Assembly (NCBI RefSeq): GCF_020215705.1
Contig: NZ_JAIWNB010000012.1
Span: forward strand, 1 to 64,000
Direction: 5' to 3'
DNA length: 64,000 nucleotides
From: Nonomuraea aurantiaca
GTDB taxonomy: Bacteria; Actinomycetota; Actinomycetes; Streptosporangiales; Streptosporangiaceae
Shown: in pieces, positions 40,969 through 49,774 of the stretch
How positions within the stretch are numbered: the first letter of the stretch is position 1
Layout of the letters: each line of letters starts with the position of its first letter
Program-made: the position numbers and the translations under genes
The notes under the pieces: model-generated
Seen by the model: the letters and a program-made list of their open reading frames with translations, nothing else
Told to the model about the DNA's origin: nothing
Databases searched by the model: none

Positions 40969-43680
40969 TCAGGCGGGGGTGCAGGTGACCGTGGCGGGCG
41001 GGTCGTTGCTGCTCGTCCAGTTGCCGGTGAAGCCGAACGTGGTGCTCGCGCCCGGGTCCAGCGCGCCGTTGTAGCCGACGTTGGTGACCTTGACGGCGGC
41101 GCCGGTCTGGGTGTGGGCGCCGTTCCAGAGCTGGGTGATGGTCTGGCCGCCGGGGAAGGTCCAGCCGACCGTCCACCCGATGATGGCGACGGTGCCGGAG
41201 TTCTTCACCGTCACCCCGGCCTGGAAGCCGCCCTGCCACTGGCCGCTGGGCGCGTAGGTCGCCGCGCACGCCTTACCCGGAACCGGCGTCGGTGTGGGAG
41301 TCGGGGTGGGCGTGGGAGTCGGGGTCGGTGTCGGGGTGGGCGTCGGCGTCGGAGTCGGGGTGGGCGTCGGGTTGGGGCCGGTACGGTCGCCGTAGATGAT
41401 GCCGCGGCCGTTGGTGCCGAGGTAGACGCGGCCGTACACGCGGGGGTCCCCAGTGAGCGCCTCGCCCATGTTGGCGTACTGGTGCCGGTCGTCGTTGATC
41501 CGCACCCACGAGGCGCCCGCGTCGTCGGAGCGGAACAGCCCGTGCACCCCGTCGATCAGGCCGGCCAGGTAGATCGCCATGTACGAGCCGCCGGGCGCCG
41601 CCTTGCCGAAGCCGACGTTCTCGGCCGCGGTGACGTTGGCGAGCCTGGTGAAGGTGGCGCCGGAGTCGGTCGAGCGCCACAGGCCGTAGGTGCCCGCGGG
41701 GTCGTACTTGCCGGTCGACGGGGACCCGCCGGCCAGCCAGATGTGGCCCTCCTTGCCGGGCACGGCCTTGAACTTGACGGTAGTGGCGCCGCTGGGCAGC
41801 CCGGTGGCGGCGGACTGGGTGAAGGTGGCGCCCGCGTTGGTGCTGACGTAGAACCTGCCGCCGGAGTAGCCGTAGAACTTGTTCGGGTTGACCCGGTCGG
41901 AGCGCACCTGCGCCTGGGCCGGGATGCCCGAGGCGGCGGTCCACGAGCTGCCCGAGTCGGTCGAGCGGCTGACCGCCCCGCCGGTCGGCGACCACACCGT
42001 GGTGCCGGCGTTGGCCGAGATCGCGACGCTGCCGCCCTGGGTGACGCCGCCCGGCTCGCTGCTGCCCTGCCACCAGTTGGCGCCGCCGTTGGAGGAGAAC
42101 CCGATGCGGGTCACCCCGGCCGTGTCGTTGTCGCCGGCACGGACCATGTTCGACGGGCTGAGCTCGGCGTAGTCGATGCTCCTGGTGGTGACGAGGTTGG
42201 GCTGGGTGTACATCATCGGTGGCACGGCGTCGAGGTTGCTGTGCACGAAGCCGCCGATGTCGCCGACCGCCGAGAGCAGGGGCGCCCCGGTCGGCGGGCT
42301 GATCAGGTCGAGGACCGCGGTCTCCTCCAGCCCCTCGATGAACGGCTTGATGGTGATCTTGCCGCCGGCGGCGTCCCACTGCTTGAGGTTGGCGGTGCCG
42401 TAGATGGTGGCGCCGGTGCCGTACAGCAGCCGGTTGGAGTCGAACGGGTCGATCTCCATCGCCTCGGTCATCCAGCCGAGCTTGGGCGTGATCTCGGGGG
42501 GCTGCGGGTTGCCCATGGCCAGCCACGGATGGGAGGAGACGTCCTGGGTGTAGCGGAAGGTCCGGTTGGGGTAGCCGTTCCAGTCCCAGATCCGCGTCCA
42601 GGTGGCGCCGCTGTCGGTGCTGCGGAACATGATGTTGTCCGGCCACCACGACACCTGGCTGGCGACCATGATCGTGCTCGGGTTCTGGCGGTCGATGGTC
42701 ATGCCGCTGAAGCCGTAGTAGCGGTCGGCGTCGGGGGTCGGGGTGATCTCGGTCCAGGTGCCGGTGGCGGTGGCGTAGCGCCACACCTCGCCGTCCTCGC
42801 CCACGTACGGCCCGCCGGTGTTGCCGGTGGCCAGGTAGAGGTAGCCGTTGACGGCGTCGAGCACACCCTTGTGCGGGATGTAGCCGGTCGGCTGGCCGGC
42901 CACGCGGCTCCAGGTGGCGCCGCCGTCGGTGGAGCGGTAGACGTTGTTGTCCTTGTCCGCCACCCCGGCGTAGATCGTCTTGGTGGCGGTGCCGGCCGAG
43001 CCGGTGCGCGGGTCGAAGGTGATCCAGGGGATGCCCTGGGTCATCGTGTTGTAGTTGTTCTGGGTGTCGTTCGGGTCCTGGGCGAAGGTGCCGACGTTCG
43101 GGAAGCTCGTGACCTTGGCCCAGGTGACGCCGTAGTCGGTGCTCTTCCACAGGCCGTTCTTGTTGGCGGTGCCGTAGAAGAGGATGTTGTTCTTGTTCGG
43201 GTCGATGACCAGGCGCTCGCCCATGCCGCGGCCCGGCATGTTGCCGCTGCCCTTGAACGGCAGCTCGGTGGCGGCCCAGGTGTTGCCCCGGTCGGTGGAG
43301 CGCAGGATCGCGCCGTTGTTGGCGTCCCAGTCGTTGGTGTACATGCCGGTGGCGACGTAGACCCGGTTCGGGTCGACGGGGTCGGTGGCGACGCTGACGC
43401 CGCCGACCCAGCTCCACTTGTCCCAGCCGATGCCGTCGAGCAGCGGCGTCCACTTGGTCTTGTCCCAGCGGTAGACGCCACCGATGTCGGTCCGGGCGTA
43501 GATGAGGTCCTTCTCCTTCTGGTTGAAGACGATGCCGGGGACGAAGCCGCCGCCGCCGATCTTCACTCCCTTGAAGGCGTACGGATCCGCGGCGACGGCG
43601 CCGACCGGCGCCATCCGCACCACCACCATCGCCACGACGACGGCGGCCACCGCGAGCAGGCTGAACAACCTTCTTCGCAT
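40969..43680 (-). CDS. Secreted GH74 xyloglucanase with CBM2
   Basis: This 903-residue endo-xyloglucanase has a signal peptide (MRRRLFSLLAVAAVVVA ... GAVAADP). Tandem seven-bladed propellers show BNR-like repeats (RSTDRGNTW, KSTDYGVTW, RSTDGGATW, RSTDSGATF). Both catalytic Asp contexts known for GH74 are present: IYARTDIGGVYRW near the N-terminus and LLSAVGDIGGF in the second half. A Pro-Thr linker joins a C-terminal CBM2 cellulose-binding domain (CAATYAPSGQWQGGFQAGVT ... PPATVTCTPA). It cuts the beta-1,4-glucan backbone of xyloglucan outside the cell. I choose the ATG at 43680, because the 41 residues upstream do not resemble a signal. Confidence 0.95.
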   Translation of the reverse strand: MRRRLFSLLAVAAVVVAMVVVRMAPVGAVAADPYAFKGVKIGGGGFVPGIVFNQKEKDLIYARTDIGGVYRWDKTKWTPLLDGIGWDKWSWVGGVSVATDPVDPNRVYVATGMYTNDWDANNGAILRSTDRGNTWAATELPFKGSGNMPGRGMGERLVIDPNKNNILFYGTANKNGLWKSTDYGVTWAKVTSFPNVGTFAQDPNDTQNNYNTMTQGIPWITFDPRTGSAGTATKTIYAGVADKDNNVYRSTDGGATWSRVAGQPTGYIPHKGVLDAVNGYLYLATGNTGGPYVGEDGEVWRYATATGTWTEITPTPDADRYYGFSGMTIDRQNPSTIMVASQVSWWPDNIMFRSTDSGATWTRIWDWNGYPNRTFRYTQDVSSHPWLAMGNPQPPEITPKLGWMTEAMEIDPFDSNRLLYGTGATIYGTANLKQWDAAGGKITIKPFIEGLEETAVLDLISPPTGAPLLSAVGDIGGFVHSNLDAVPPMMYTQPNLVTTRSIDYAELSPSNMVRAGDNDTAGVTRIGFSSNGGANWWQGSSEPGGVTQGGSVAISANAGTTVWSPTGGAVSRSTDSGSSWTAASGIPAQAQVRSDRVNPNKFYGYSGGRFYVSTNAGATFTQSAATGLPSGATTVKFKAVPGKEGHIWLAGGSPSTGKYDPAGTYGLWRSTDSGATFTRLANVTAAENVGFGKAAPGGSYMAIYLAGLIDGVHGLFRSDDAGASWVRINDDRHQYANMGEALTGDPRVYGRVYLGTNGRGIIYGDRTGPNPTPTPTPTPTPTPTPTPTPTPTPTPTPTPVPGKACAATYAPSGQWQGGFQAGVTVKNSGTVAIIGWTVGWTFPGGQTITQLWNGAHTQTGAAVKVTNVGYNGALDPGASTTFGFTGNWTSSNDPPATVTCTPA
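41282..41372 (-). repeat. Pro-Thr linker repeat in GH74
   Basis: A 6-base unit encoding Pro-Thr is repeated about fourteen times with silent variation, forming the flexible linker between catalytic domain and CBM2. Such tracts change length easily. Confidence 0.85.
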
Positions 43681-43835
43681 GAGCGGTTTCCCTCTCCGGG
43701 GCCAAGCGCCCCACAGCAGCAGATGACCGCCATGCACGACCGGGTACAGGACCCTGCCGTCGCCGCTCCAGCGCACATGGTCGCGAGGTCCCCGAACCCT
43801 CACTCAGAGGCTCACACAGCCTCCGAGTGAGGTCA

Positions 43836-43861
43836 ATAATTTGGTTATTAACCAAACTTAC
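43836..43861. promoter_or_regulatory. Candidate ROK box before GH74
   Basis: A palindrome TTTGGTTA-T-TAACCAAA (43840-43856) lies 160 bases upstream of GH74. In register with the ROK box it reads ATAATT-N9-ACCAAACTTAC, keeping the ACCAAAC core. It is in the 177-base gap after the secreted GH3, so GH74 may have its own regulated promoter. Confidence 0.5.
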
Positions 43862-46791
43862 TTGGTGAGGGTCAGGTCCTTGATCCGCAGGTCGCCCTTG
43901 AAGACCAGGTAGAGGTCCTGGATCCCGCCGGCTCCGGACAGCGTCGCCGACACGGTGCCGTACTGGTAGATGCCGCCGGTGGCCGGGACCGCGACGGTGG
44001 CCAGCAGCGCGCCCGACGGGGAGCCCGCGCGGACCTCGAAGGAGCCGCCCGCCACCGAGGACACGCCCGCGGTGATGCCGGTGAGCCCGCCGCGCAGGTC
44101 GGCGCCGGCGAACTTCAGCCAGTCGCCCGTGGCCGCCCCGACCGCCTCGCCGCTCGCCTTCGAGGTGTCGACCAGGTCCACGCCGGAGTAGTCGTCGAAG
44201 TCGATCGCCCGGGTGCTCCTGGTCAGGTCGCGGGGCGGGATCCGCTCGCCGCTCACCTGGAGGGTCGCGCGCTGCCTGATGGCCGAGGAGGAGCCGCCGA
44301 CGAGGACGTCGTGGGTGGCCGTCTCCACGGTCCACTTGCCGCGGGTGACGTCCCACAGGGCCAGGTCGGCCTTCTTGACGGTCAGCTTCACCCTACGGCT
44401 CTCGCCGGGGCGCAGCGTGACGCGGGTGAAGCCGCGTAGCTGCTTGACCGGCTGGGTGACGCGCGAGCGCTGCTGGTGGGTGTAGAGCTGGACCACCTCG
44501 TCACCGGTCCGCGACCCGGTGTTGGTGACCTTGACGGTGACGTCATAGGAGTCGCCGCGCGGGGTCACCTTCAGGCCCTGGTATCCGAAGGTGGTGTAGC
44601 TGAGGCCGTGGCCGAAGGCGTAACGCGGGTCGCCCCGGTGATAGAGGTAGGTCATCCCGGTCTTGGTGATGTCATAGTTCAGGATGTCCGGCAGGTCGTC
44701 GGAGCGGTACCAGGTCTGGGTGAGCCGGCCCGCCGGATTGCGGTCGCCGAAGAGCACGTCGGCCAGGGCGTGCCCGGTCTCGGCGCCCGCGTGGGTGGTC
44801 CAGAGCAGGGCCGGGGTGTCCACCTTCATGGTGGTCGGGTAGCTGTCCTCCAGGACGACCACGGTGTTGGGGTTGGCCGCCCGCACGGCCTTGATCAGCT
44901 CCTGCTGGCCCTGGCCGAGCGCGAGGGTGGAGCGGTCGTGGCTCTCGCGGCCGTAGACGAACGGGTTGCTGCCGACCACGACCACCGCCGCGTCGGCACC
45001 CTTGGCCGCCGCCGCCGCGGTCTTGGCGCCGCTCTGGACGACCTCCCTGGCGAAGTGCGCCGCGGCGGCCTTCGTCCCGGTGCCGAGCGTGCCGTCCGCG
45101 CCGACGGTCACGTAGTGCTCGGGGAAGGGCCACCAGCCCTCGTTGACCTCGTAGCCGACGTACTGGATCAGGTACGTGCCGTCCGCCTGGCCCTCCAGCC
45201 GGAACTGCTGCTGGACGTACCAGCCGCCCGGGACGTCGGAGTTGGTGACATACGGCCCGAAGTTGCCGGTGAGCAGCTTGCCGTTGCCCACGTTGCGCAG
45301 GGTCGAGACGTCGCCGGTCCAGTCGGTCTGGTCCCAGGTCGAGGCGCCGCCGGGCGCGGTGTCGGAGACGACGACGCTCTGGCCCGTGGTGCCGGTCGCG
45401 GTGACGTACTTGCCGCTGGCCAGGTCCTTGAGCGCGATCCGGTCCAGCGCGTCGGCGCCGGTCACCGCCGCCCGCGTGCCGAGCCGCTCCTTGATGCCGG
45501 CCAGCGGGGTGACCTGGTACGGCATGGTGCCGCCGTACCAGTCGCTGTAGAGGGTGTCCTGCAGCGGCCCGAGCACCGCGACCTTCTTCAGGCCGGGTGA
45601 GAGCGGCAGCGTCCTGCCGGAGTTCTCCAGCAGGACCATCGCCTCGCCGGCGGTCTGCCGGTTGAGCCGCTGGTTCGCCGCCGAGTTGATCACGTCCTTG
45701 GTGATCTTCGCGTACGGTCCGCCGTCGGGGTCGAGCTGGCCGAGCCGGATCCTGATCGACAGCACGTGCCGCACGGCCCGGTCGATGTCGGCCTCGGTGA
45801 TCAGCCCTTGGGAGAGGGCGGCCTTGATGTTCGCGGTCATGGGCGCCGGGTCGTCGTTGTTGATCGTGAAGCTGTCCAGGCCCGCCTTGAGCGTCGCGGC
45901 GACGGCCTCGGGCTTGGTGTCGTAGTAGTGCTCGTACTCCTGCAGCGCGTCCGGCGCCCAGGCGTCGCTCACGTTGTAGAGGTCCTTGGCCGTCCACGAG
46001 CGCACGACCGCGTCGAGGTCGGGGTTGACGGTGTTCGGCCGCCCGTTGACCAGGTTGTAGGAGGCCATCACGCCAGTGGCGGCGTCGTTGGAGATGGCCG
46101 GCTTGAACGCGGCCTCGTCGTACTCGTGCTTGATCCTCGGCCGCAGGTTGGAGGAGGTGAGGCTGCGCAGGTACTCGTTGTTGTTGGCCAGGTAGTGCTT
46201 GAGGACCGGGGCGGTCTTGAGGTAGACGGGGTCGTCGCCGGACAGGCCCTTGCCGTAGGCGGTGGAGATGGCGCCGGTCAGCAGCGGGTCCTCCGAGTAG
46301 CCCTCCTCGTTGCGGCCCCAGCGGGGGTCGCGCAGCAGGTTGACCACCGGCGCCCACACCTGCGTTCCCCACAGGACCGGGTCGATGGCGTTGTAGCCGC
46401 GCACCTCATCGCCCACGGCCGAGCCGACCCGCTTGATCAGCTCCGGGTCCCAGGTGCTGGCCAGGCCGACGGCCTGCGGGAAGACGGTGCCGCTGGCCAG
46501 CTTCTGGGTCCAGGCGTCGTTGTGGTCGTTGGACCAGGCGACGCCGTGCAGCGCCTCGGTCCCGGCCTTGAAGTACGGCAGGCCGAGCCTGGGGATCGCC
46601 GGCTGCGACTGGTGCAGCAGCGAGATCTTCTCGTCGAGGGTGAGCCGGCCCAGGAGGTCGCCGACGCGCTGGTCGAGCGGCACGGCCGGGTCCTGGTACG
46701 GCAGGACCGCCGCGGCATGGCCGGGCGCGGCGTTGACGGGCGCCGCGCCCATGGTGACCGCCAGCAAGGCGGCCGCCAGGAATCGCTTCAT
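43858..46791 (-). CDS. Secreted GH3 glycosidase with beta-trefoil insert and CBM6-like end
   Basis: This 977-residue GH3 paralogue of the 33-36 kb gene has a signal peptide (MKRFLAAALLAVTMGAAPVNA). Landmarks are the barrel motif TEALHGVAW, the nucleophile region YNVSDAWAPD (Asp near 272) and an inserted beta-trefoil at about 448-587 (DLASGKYVTATGTTG, NVGNGKLLTGNFGP). A fibronectin-like domain and a CBM6-like C-terminus follow. The start is 10 bases after the second permease stop, so it is the last gene of the importer operon that begins with GH31. It probably removes beta-linked glucose, xylose or galactose from xyloglucan fragments outside the cell; the exact specificity is unknown. Confidence 0.9.
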   Translation of the reverse strand: MKRFLAAALLAVTMGAAPVNAAPGHAAAVLPYQDPAVPLDQRVGDLLGRLTLDEKISLLHQSQPAIPRLGLPYFKAGTEALHGVAWSNDHNDAWTQKLASGTVFPQAVGLASTWDPELIKRVGSAVGDEVRGYNAIDPVLWGTQVWAPVVNLLRDPRWGRNEEGYSEDPLLTGAISTAYGKGLSGDDPVYLKTAPVLKHYLANNNEYLRSLTSSNLRPRIKHEYDEAAFKPAISNDAATGVMASYNLVNGRPNTVNPDLDAVVRSWTAKDLYNVSDAWAPDALQEYEHYYDTKPEAVAATLKAGLDSFTINNDDPAPMTANIKAALSQGLITEADIDRAVRHVLSIRIRLGQLDPDGGPYAKITKDVINSAANQRLNRQTAGEAMVLLENSGRTLPLSPGLKKVAVLGPLQDTLYSDWYGGTMPYQVTPLAGIKERLGTRAAVTGADALDRIALKDLASGKYVTATGTTGQSVVVSDTAPGGASTWDQTDWTGDVSTLRNVGNGKLLTGNFGPYVTNSDVPGGWYVQQQFRLEGQADGTYLIQYVGYEVNEGWWPFPEHYVTVGADGTLGTGTKAAAAHFAREVVQSGAKTAAAAAKGADAAVVVVGSNPFVYGRESHDRSTLALGQGQQELIKAVRAANPNTVVVLEDSYPTTMKVDTPALLWTTHAGAETGHALADVLFGDRNPAGRLTQTWYRSDDLPDILNYDITKTGMTYLYHRGDPRYAFGHGLSYTTFGYQGLKVTPRGDSYDVTVKVTNTGSRTGDEVVQLYTHQQRSRVTQPVKQLRGFTRVTLRPGESRRVKLTVKKADLALWDVTRGKWTVETATHDVLVGGSSSAIRQRATLQVSGERIPPRDLTRSTRAIDFDDYSGVDLVDTSKASGEAVGAATGDWLKFAGADLRGGLTGITAGVSSVAGGSFEVRAGSPSGALLATVAVPATGGIYQYGTVSATLSGAGGIQDLYLVFKGDLRIKDLTLTK

Positions 46792-46801
46792 TCGGGAGCT
46801 C

Positions 46802-47614
46802 CTACTTGATGGCGCCGACCGTGATGCCCCTGGTCAGCGTCCGCTGGAAGATGAGGAAGAACGCGACGGCCGGGACGATGCCGAGCAGCGCCGAGGCGCT
46901 GGACATGGTGGCGTCCATGTACTTCTCGCCCTGCAGCACGCCGAGGGCGACCGGCACCGTCTGGGTGTCGTTGGAGACCAGGAAGATGAGCGGAAGGAAG
47001 AACTCGTTCCAGGTCCAGATGAAGAAGAAGATCACCAGGACCGACAGGGTGGGCCTGCTGATCGGGACGACGATCCGCCACAGCGCCAGGAACCGCCCCG
47101 CGCCGTCCATCCGCGCCGCCTCGAGGATCTCCTTCGGGAACTGCCCGAGCACGGCGCTGAGCAGGTAGGTGCCGAAGGCGGCCTGGATGACGGTGAACAC
47201 GATGATCACCGACAGCTTGGAGTCGTACAGGCCGGCCGCCTTGGCCAGGTAGTAGAGCGGGTAGGCCAGCGCCTCCTGCGGCAGCGTGTTGGCCACCAGG
47301 AACAGCACGAGGATCCACAGCCGGCCGCGTACCCGGCCGATGCCGAGGGCGTAGGCGTTGAGCACCGACAGCACCACGGCGAGCATCGCGACGGAGCCGC
47401 TGATCACGAGGCTGTTCAGGAGCTTCTCGCCGAAGTCGACCCGGGTCCAGAACGCGATGATCCCGTCCAGGTCCAGGCCCTGCGGCGGGCTCAGCGGGCT
47501 GCCCGCCGAATACTCGGCGGGCGTCTTGAAGGCGTTGAAGGTGACGATGACGAACGGGAACAGCATGACGACGGCGAGCATCGTCAGCGCGGCCAGGATC
47601 GGGTAGCGTCTCAC
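46802..47614 (-). CDS. Sugar ABC importer, permease 2 (c)
   Basis: This 270-residue MalG-type permease starts at a GTG (VRRYPILAALTML) whose GTGA overlaps the stop of permease 1. It has six helices, an EAA loop (LEAARMDGAGRFLALWRIVVP) and the C-terminus LTRGITVGAIK. The extra open frame upstream is the other permease gene in a different phase. It is part of the xyloglucan-oligosaccharide importer. Confidence 0.92.
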   Translation of the reverse strand: MRRYPILAALTMLAVVMLFPFVIVTFNAFKTPAEYSAGSPLSPPQGLDLDGIIAFWTRVDFGEKLLNSLVISGSVAMLAVVLSVLNAYALGIGRVRGRLWILVLFLVANTLPQEALAYPLYYLAKAAGLYDSKLSVIIVFTVIQAAFGTYLLSAVLGQFPKEILEAARMDGAGRFLALWRIVVPISRPTLSVLVIFFFIWTWNEFFLPLIFLVSNDTQTVPVALGVLQGEKYMDATMSSASALLGIVPAVAFFLIFQRTLTRGITVGAIK

Positions 47615-48477
47615 GGCTTCCGCTCCTGGAGGAACAGGAAGGCCGAGGTCACCACGACGATGATCAGCGCCAGCACGGTGGCGATGGCCGAGCCGTAGCC
47701 GATGTTGGCCTTCTGGAAGAAGTTCAGGTAGGAGAAGTAGGAGGGCACCATCGTGGCGTTGCCCGGCCCTCCCCTGGTGAGCACGAAGATCGGCCCGAAC
47801 ACCTTGAGCGCGGCGATCGTGCACGTCAGCAGCACGACGAAGATCTCAGGACGGATCTGCGGGATCGTGATGTGCCAGAACCTGCGCCACCACGACGCCC
47901 CGTCGATCTCCGCCGCCTCGTGCAGGGCCGGGTCGGCCCGCTGCAGCCCGGCCATGAAGATGACGACCGGGTAGCCGAGCTGGAACCACACCATCACCGC
48001 CATCACGGTGGCCAGCGCGTAGTCGGGATCGCCGAGCCAGTTGACCTTCAGCCCGAAGATCTGGTTGACCGCGCCGTAGGTCGGGTGCAGCATCCAGCCC
48101 CACACCACCCCGGCCACCGCGACGGGCAGCACCTGCGGCAGGTAGTAGGCCGCCCGCAGGGCCGAGGCCGTACGGGGGCCGAACCTCTTGCCGATGTAGT
48201 CGAACAGCGCGGCGGCCAGCACCAGCCCGATCACCGTGGGGATGATCGCCATCGCGACGATCAGCGCCACGTTGTTGCGGAAGGACGTCCAGAACCGCTC
48301 GTCCGCGAACAGCCGGACGTAGTTCTGCGTACCGACCCAGGTGGGTGTGCCCACCCCCGACCAGCGGGTGAAGCTCGTCGCGACATTCATCACGAACGGC
48401 ACGACGATGACCGCGGTGAACAGCACCGCGCTCGGGATCAGGTACGGCCAGTACCCGCGTGCTTCTCTAGTTGCCAA
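47611..48477 (-). CDS. Sugar ABC importer, permease 1 (c)
   Basis: This 288-residue MalF-type permease begins at a TTG overlapping the end of the binding-protein gene by 11 bases. Hydrophobic helices start at YLIPSAVLFTAVIVVPFVMN, and the EAA loop is HEAAEIDGASWWRRFWHITIP. It belongs with the binding protein and permease 2, and the operon also carries GH31 and GH3 genes. Confidence 0.91.
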   Translation of the reverse strand: MATREARGYWPYLIPSAVLFTAVIVVPFVMNVATSFTRWSGVGTPTWVGTQNYVRLFADERFWTSFRNNVALIVAMAIIPTVIGLVLAAALFDYIGKRFGPRTASALRAAYYLPQVLPVAVAGVVWGWMLHPTYGAVNQIFGLKVNWLGDPDYALATVMAVMVWFQLGYPVVIFMAGLQRADPALHEAAEIDGASWWRRFWHITIPQIRPEIFVVLLTCTIAALKVFGPIFVLTRGGPGNATMVPSYFSYLNFFQKANIGYGSAIATVLALIIVVVTSAFLFLQERKP

Positions 48478-49774
48478 GGTCGGCGAGGTTCTCGTTGTAC
48501 GGCTGGGCGATCTCGTCGAGGACCTTGGCCGGGGGCTTGCTGCCGTTGATGAGGTTCTGGACGCCGGCCACGAGGACGTCGTAGTAGCCGGGGGCCGGCC
48601 AGTCGGGGTAGAAGGCCAGCTGGTCCTGGGAGGTGAGCTTGTTGAAGTTGTCGATGAGCTCCTTGCTCTTGGGGTCGGTGATGGCGGCCGGGTCGGCCGC
48701 GACGGGGACGCCGCCGGAGTTGCCGAGCAGGTTCTGGATCTCCTTGCTCATCGTGATGTCGATGAAGTCGTAGGCCAGGTCCTTGTTCTTGGACTTCTCG
48801 GGGACGACCCAGATGTTGCCGCTGGAGCCGGGGGCCAGCTGGTTGCCGGGCCACAGGAACGAGCCCCACTCGAACTTCTTGATCTCCGTCTGGAACCGGC
48901 CGTACCACCAGCTGCCGGACACCATGATCGGGAACTTGCCGCCGATGAACGCGGTGGCCATGTCCTCGGCCTTGATCCCGGCCGAGTCCTTGGCGATGTA
49001 GCCCTTCTTCACCCAGTCGGCCATCGTGTCGGCGGCGTAGGTGAGCTCGGGGCCGTGGAAGTCGACCTTGCCCTTGTAGAGCTCGTAGGAGTCGACCCAC
49101 GCCCGGTTGGCCTTGCTCAGCGCGAGCAGGTAGAAGATCTGCTGGGCGGGGTATTCGGCCCCGGCGGTGGAGATGGGCGTGACGCCGGCCTTGGCGAACT
49201 TGTCCAGCGCCGCGGTGAACTCCTCGAACGTGGCCGGCACCGTGACGCCGTTCTTCTCGAACAGCTTCTTGTTGTAGTAGACCATCACGTACTCGCCGTA
49301 GTTCGGCACCCCGAACCACTTGCCGGAGCCCATGATGCCCCGGTCGTCATACTTGGCGGTGGTCTGCAGGCTGGCGGAGAGCAGCTTGTCCCAGCCGCGC
49401 TTGGTCGCCTGCTCCGACAGGTCCGTCAGCAGGCCCTGCTTCGACAGCAGCCCCGCGGTGGCGTTGCCCTTGTTGTACTCCATGACGTCGGGCGCCTCGT
49501 CGGAGTTGAGGACCATGCTGGCCGTCTTCTGGATCTGCTCGAAGCCCTTCTCCTCGAACTTCACCGTCACGCCCGGGTGGGTCGACTCGAACTTCTTGAT
49601 CGCCGCCGCCCAGGCCTTGCCCATCGCGCCTTCGGCGCTCTCGTAGTGCCACAGTTTGAGCACGCGCGGCTGGCCGCTCGCGGCGGGCTGCTGCCCATCC
49701 GAACCGGAGCCGCAGGCGGTCAGGGTCAATGCCGCGACGGCGAGCGCCGCCGCGGCACTTCTCAGCTTGATCAT
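48467..49774 (-). CDS. Sugar ABC importer, solute-binding lipoprotein (c)
   Basis: This 435-residue binding protein has a Sec-type lipoprotein signal (lipobox LTAC, Cys21). Its mature start VLKLWHYESAEGAMGKAW and motifs VPNYGEYVMVYYNKKLFEKN, FIGGKFPIMVSGSWWYG and YDFIDITMSKEIQNLLGNSG are typical of family 1 sugar-binding proteins. The ATG overlaps the GH31 stop (ATGA). Given GH31 alpha-xylosidase, GH3 and GH74 in the same block, xyloglucan oligosaccharides are the likely ligand. Confidence 0.92.
   Translation of the reverse strand: MIKLRSAAAALAVAALTLTACGSGSDGQQPAASGQPRVLKLWHYESAEGAMGKAWAAAIKKFESTHPGVTVKFEEKGFEQIQKTASMVLNSDEAPDVMEYNKGNATAGLLSKQGLLTDLSEQATKRGWDKLLSASLQTTAKYDDRGIMGSGKWFGVPNYGEYVMVYYNKKLFEKNGVTVPATFEEFTAALDKFAKAGVTPISTAGAEYPAQQIFYLLALSKANRAWVDSYELYKGKVDFHGPELTYAADTMADWVKKGYIAKDSAGIKAEDMATAFIGGKFPIMVSGSWWYGRFQTEIKKFEWGSFLWPGNQLAPGSSGNIWVVPEKSKNKDLAYDFIDITMSKEIQNLLGNSGGVPVAADPAAITDPKSKELIDNFNKLTSQDQLAFYPDWPAPGYYDVLVAGVQNLINGSKPPAKVLDEIAQPYNENLADLGN

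Noticed and set aside
41282..41372. Short regular repeats that could suggest a CRISPR array
   Set aside because: They encode a Pro-Thr linker in frame inside GH74, with 6-base units and no spacers. No CRISPR array was seen elsewhere in the window.
40966..43830. A 954-codon plus-strand frame across the GH74 gene
   Set aside because: Antisense shadow, rich in Val/Gly/Asp/His repeats and with no domain.
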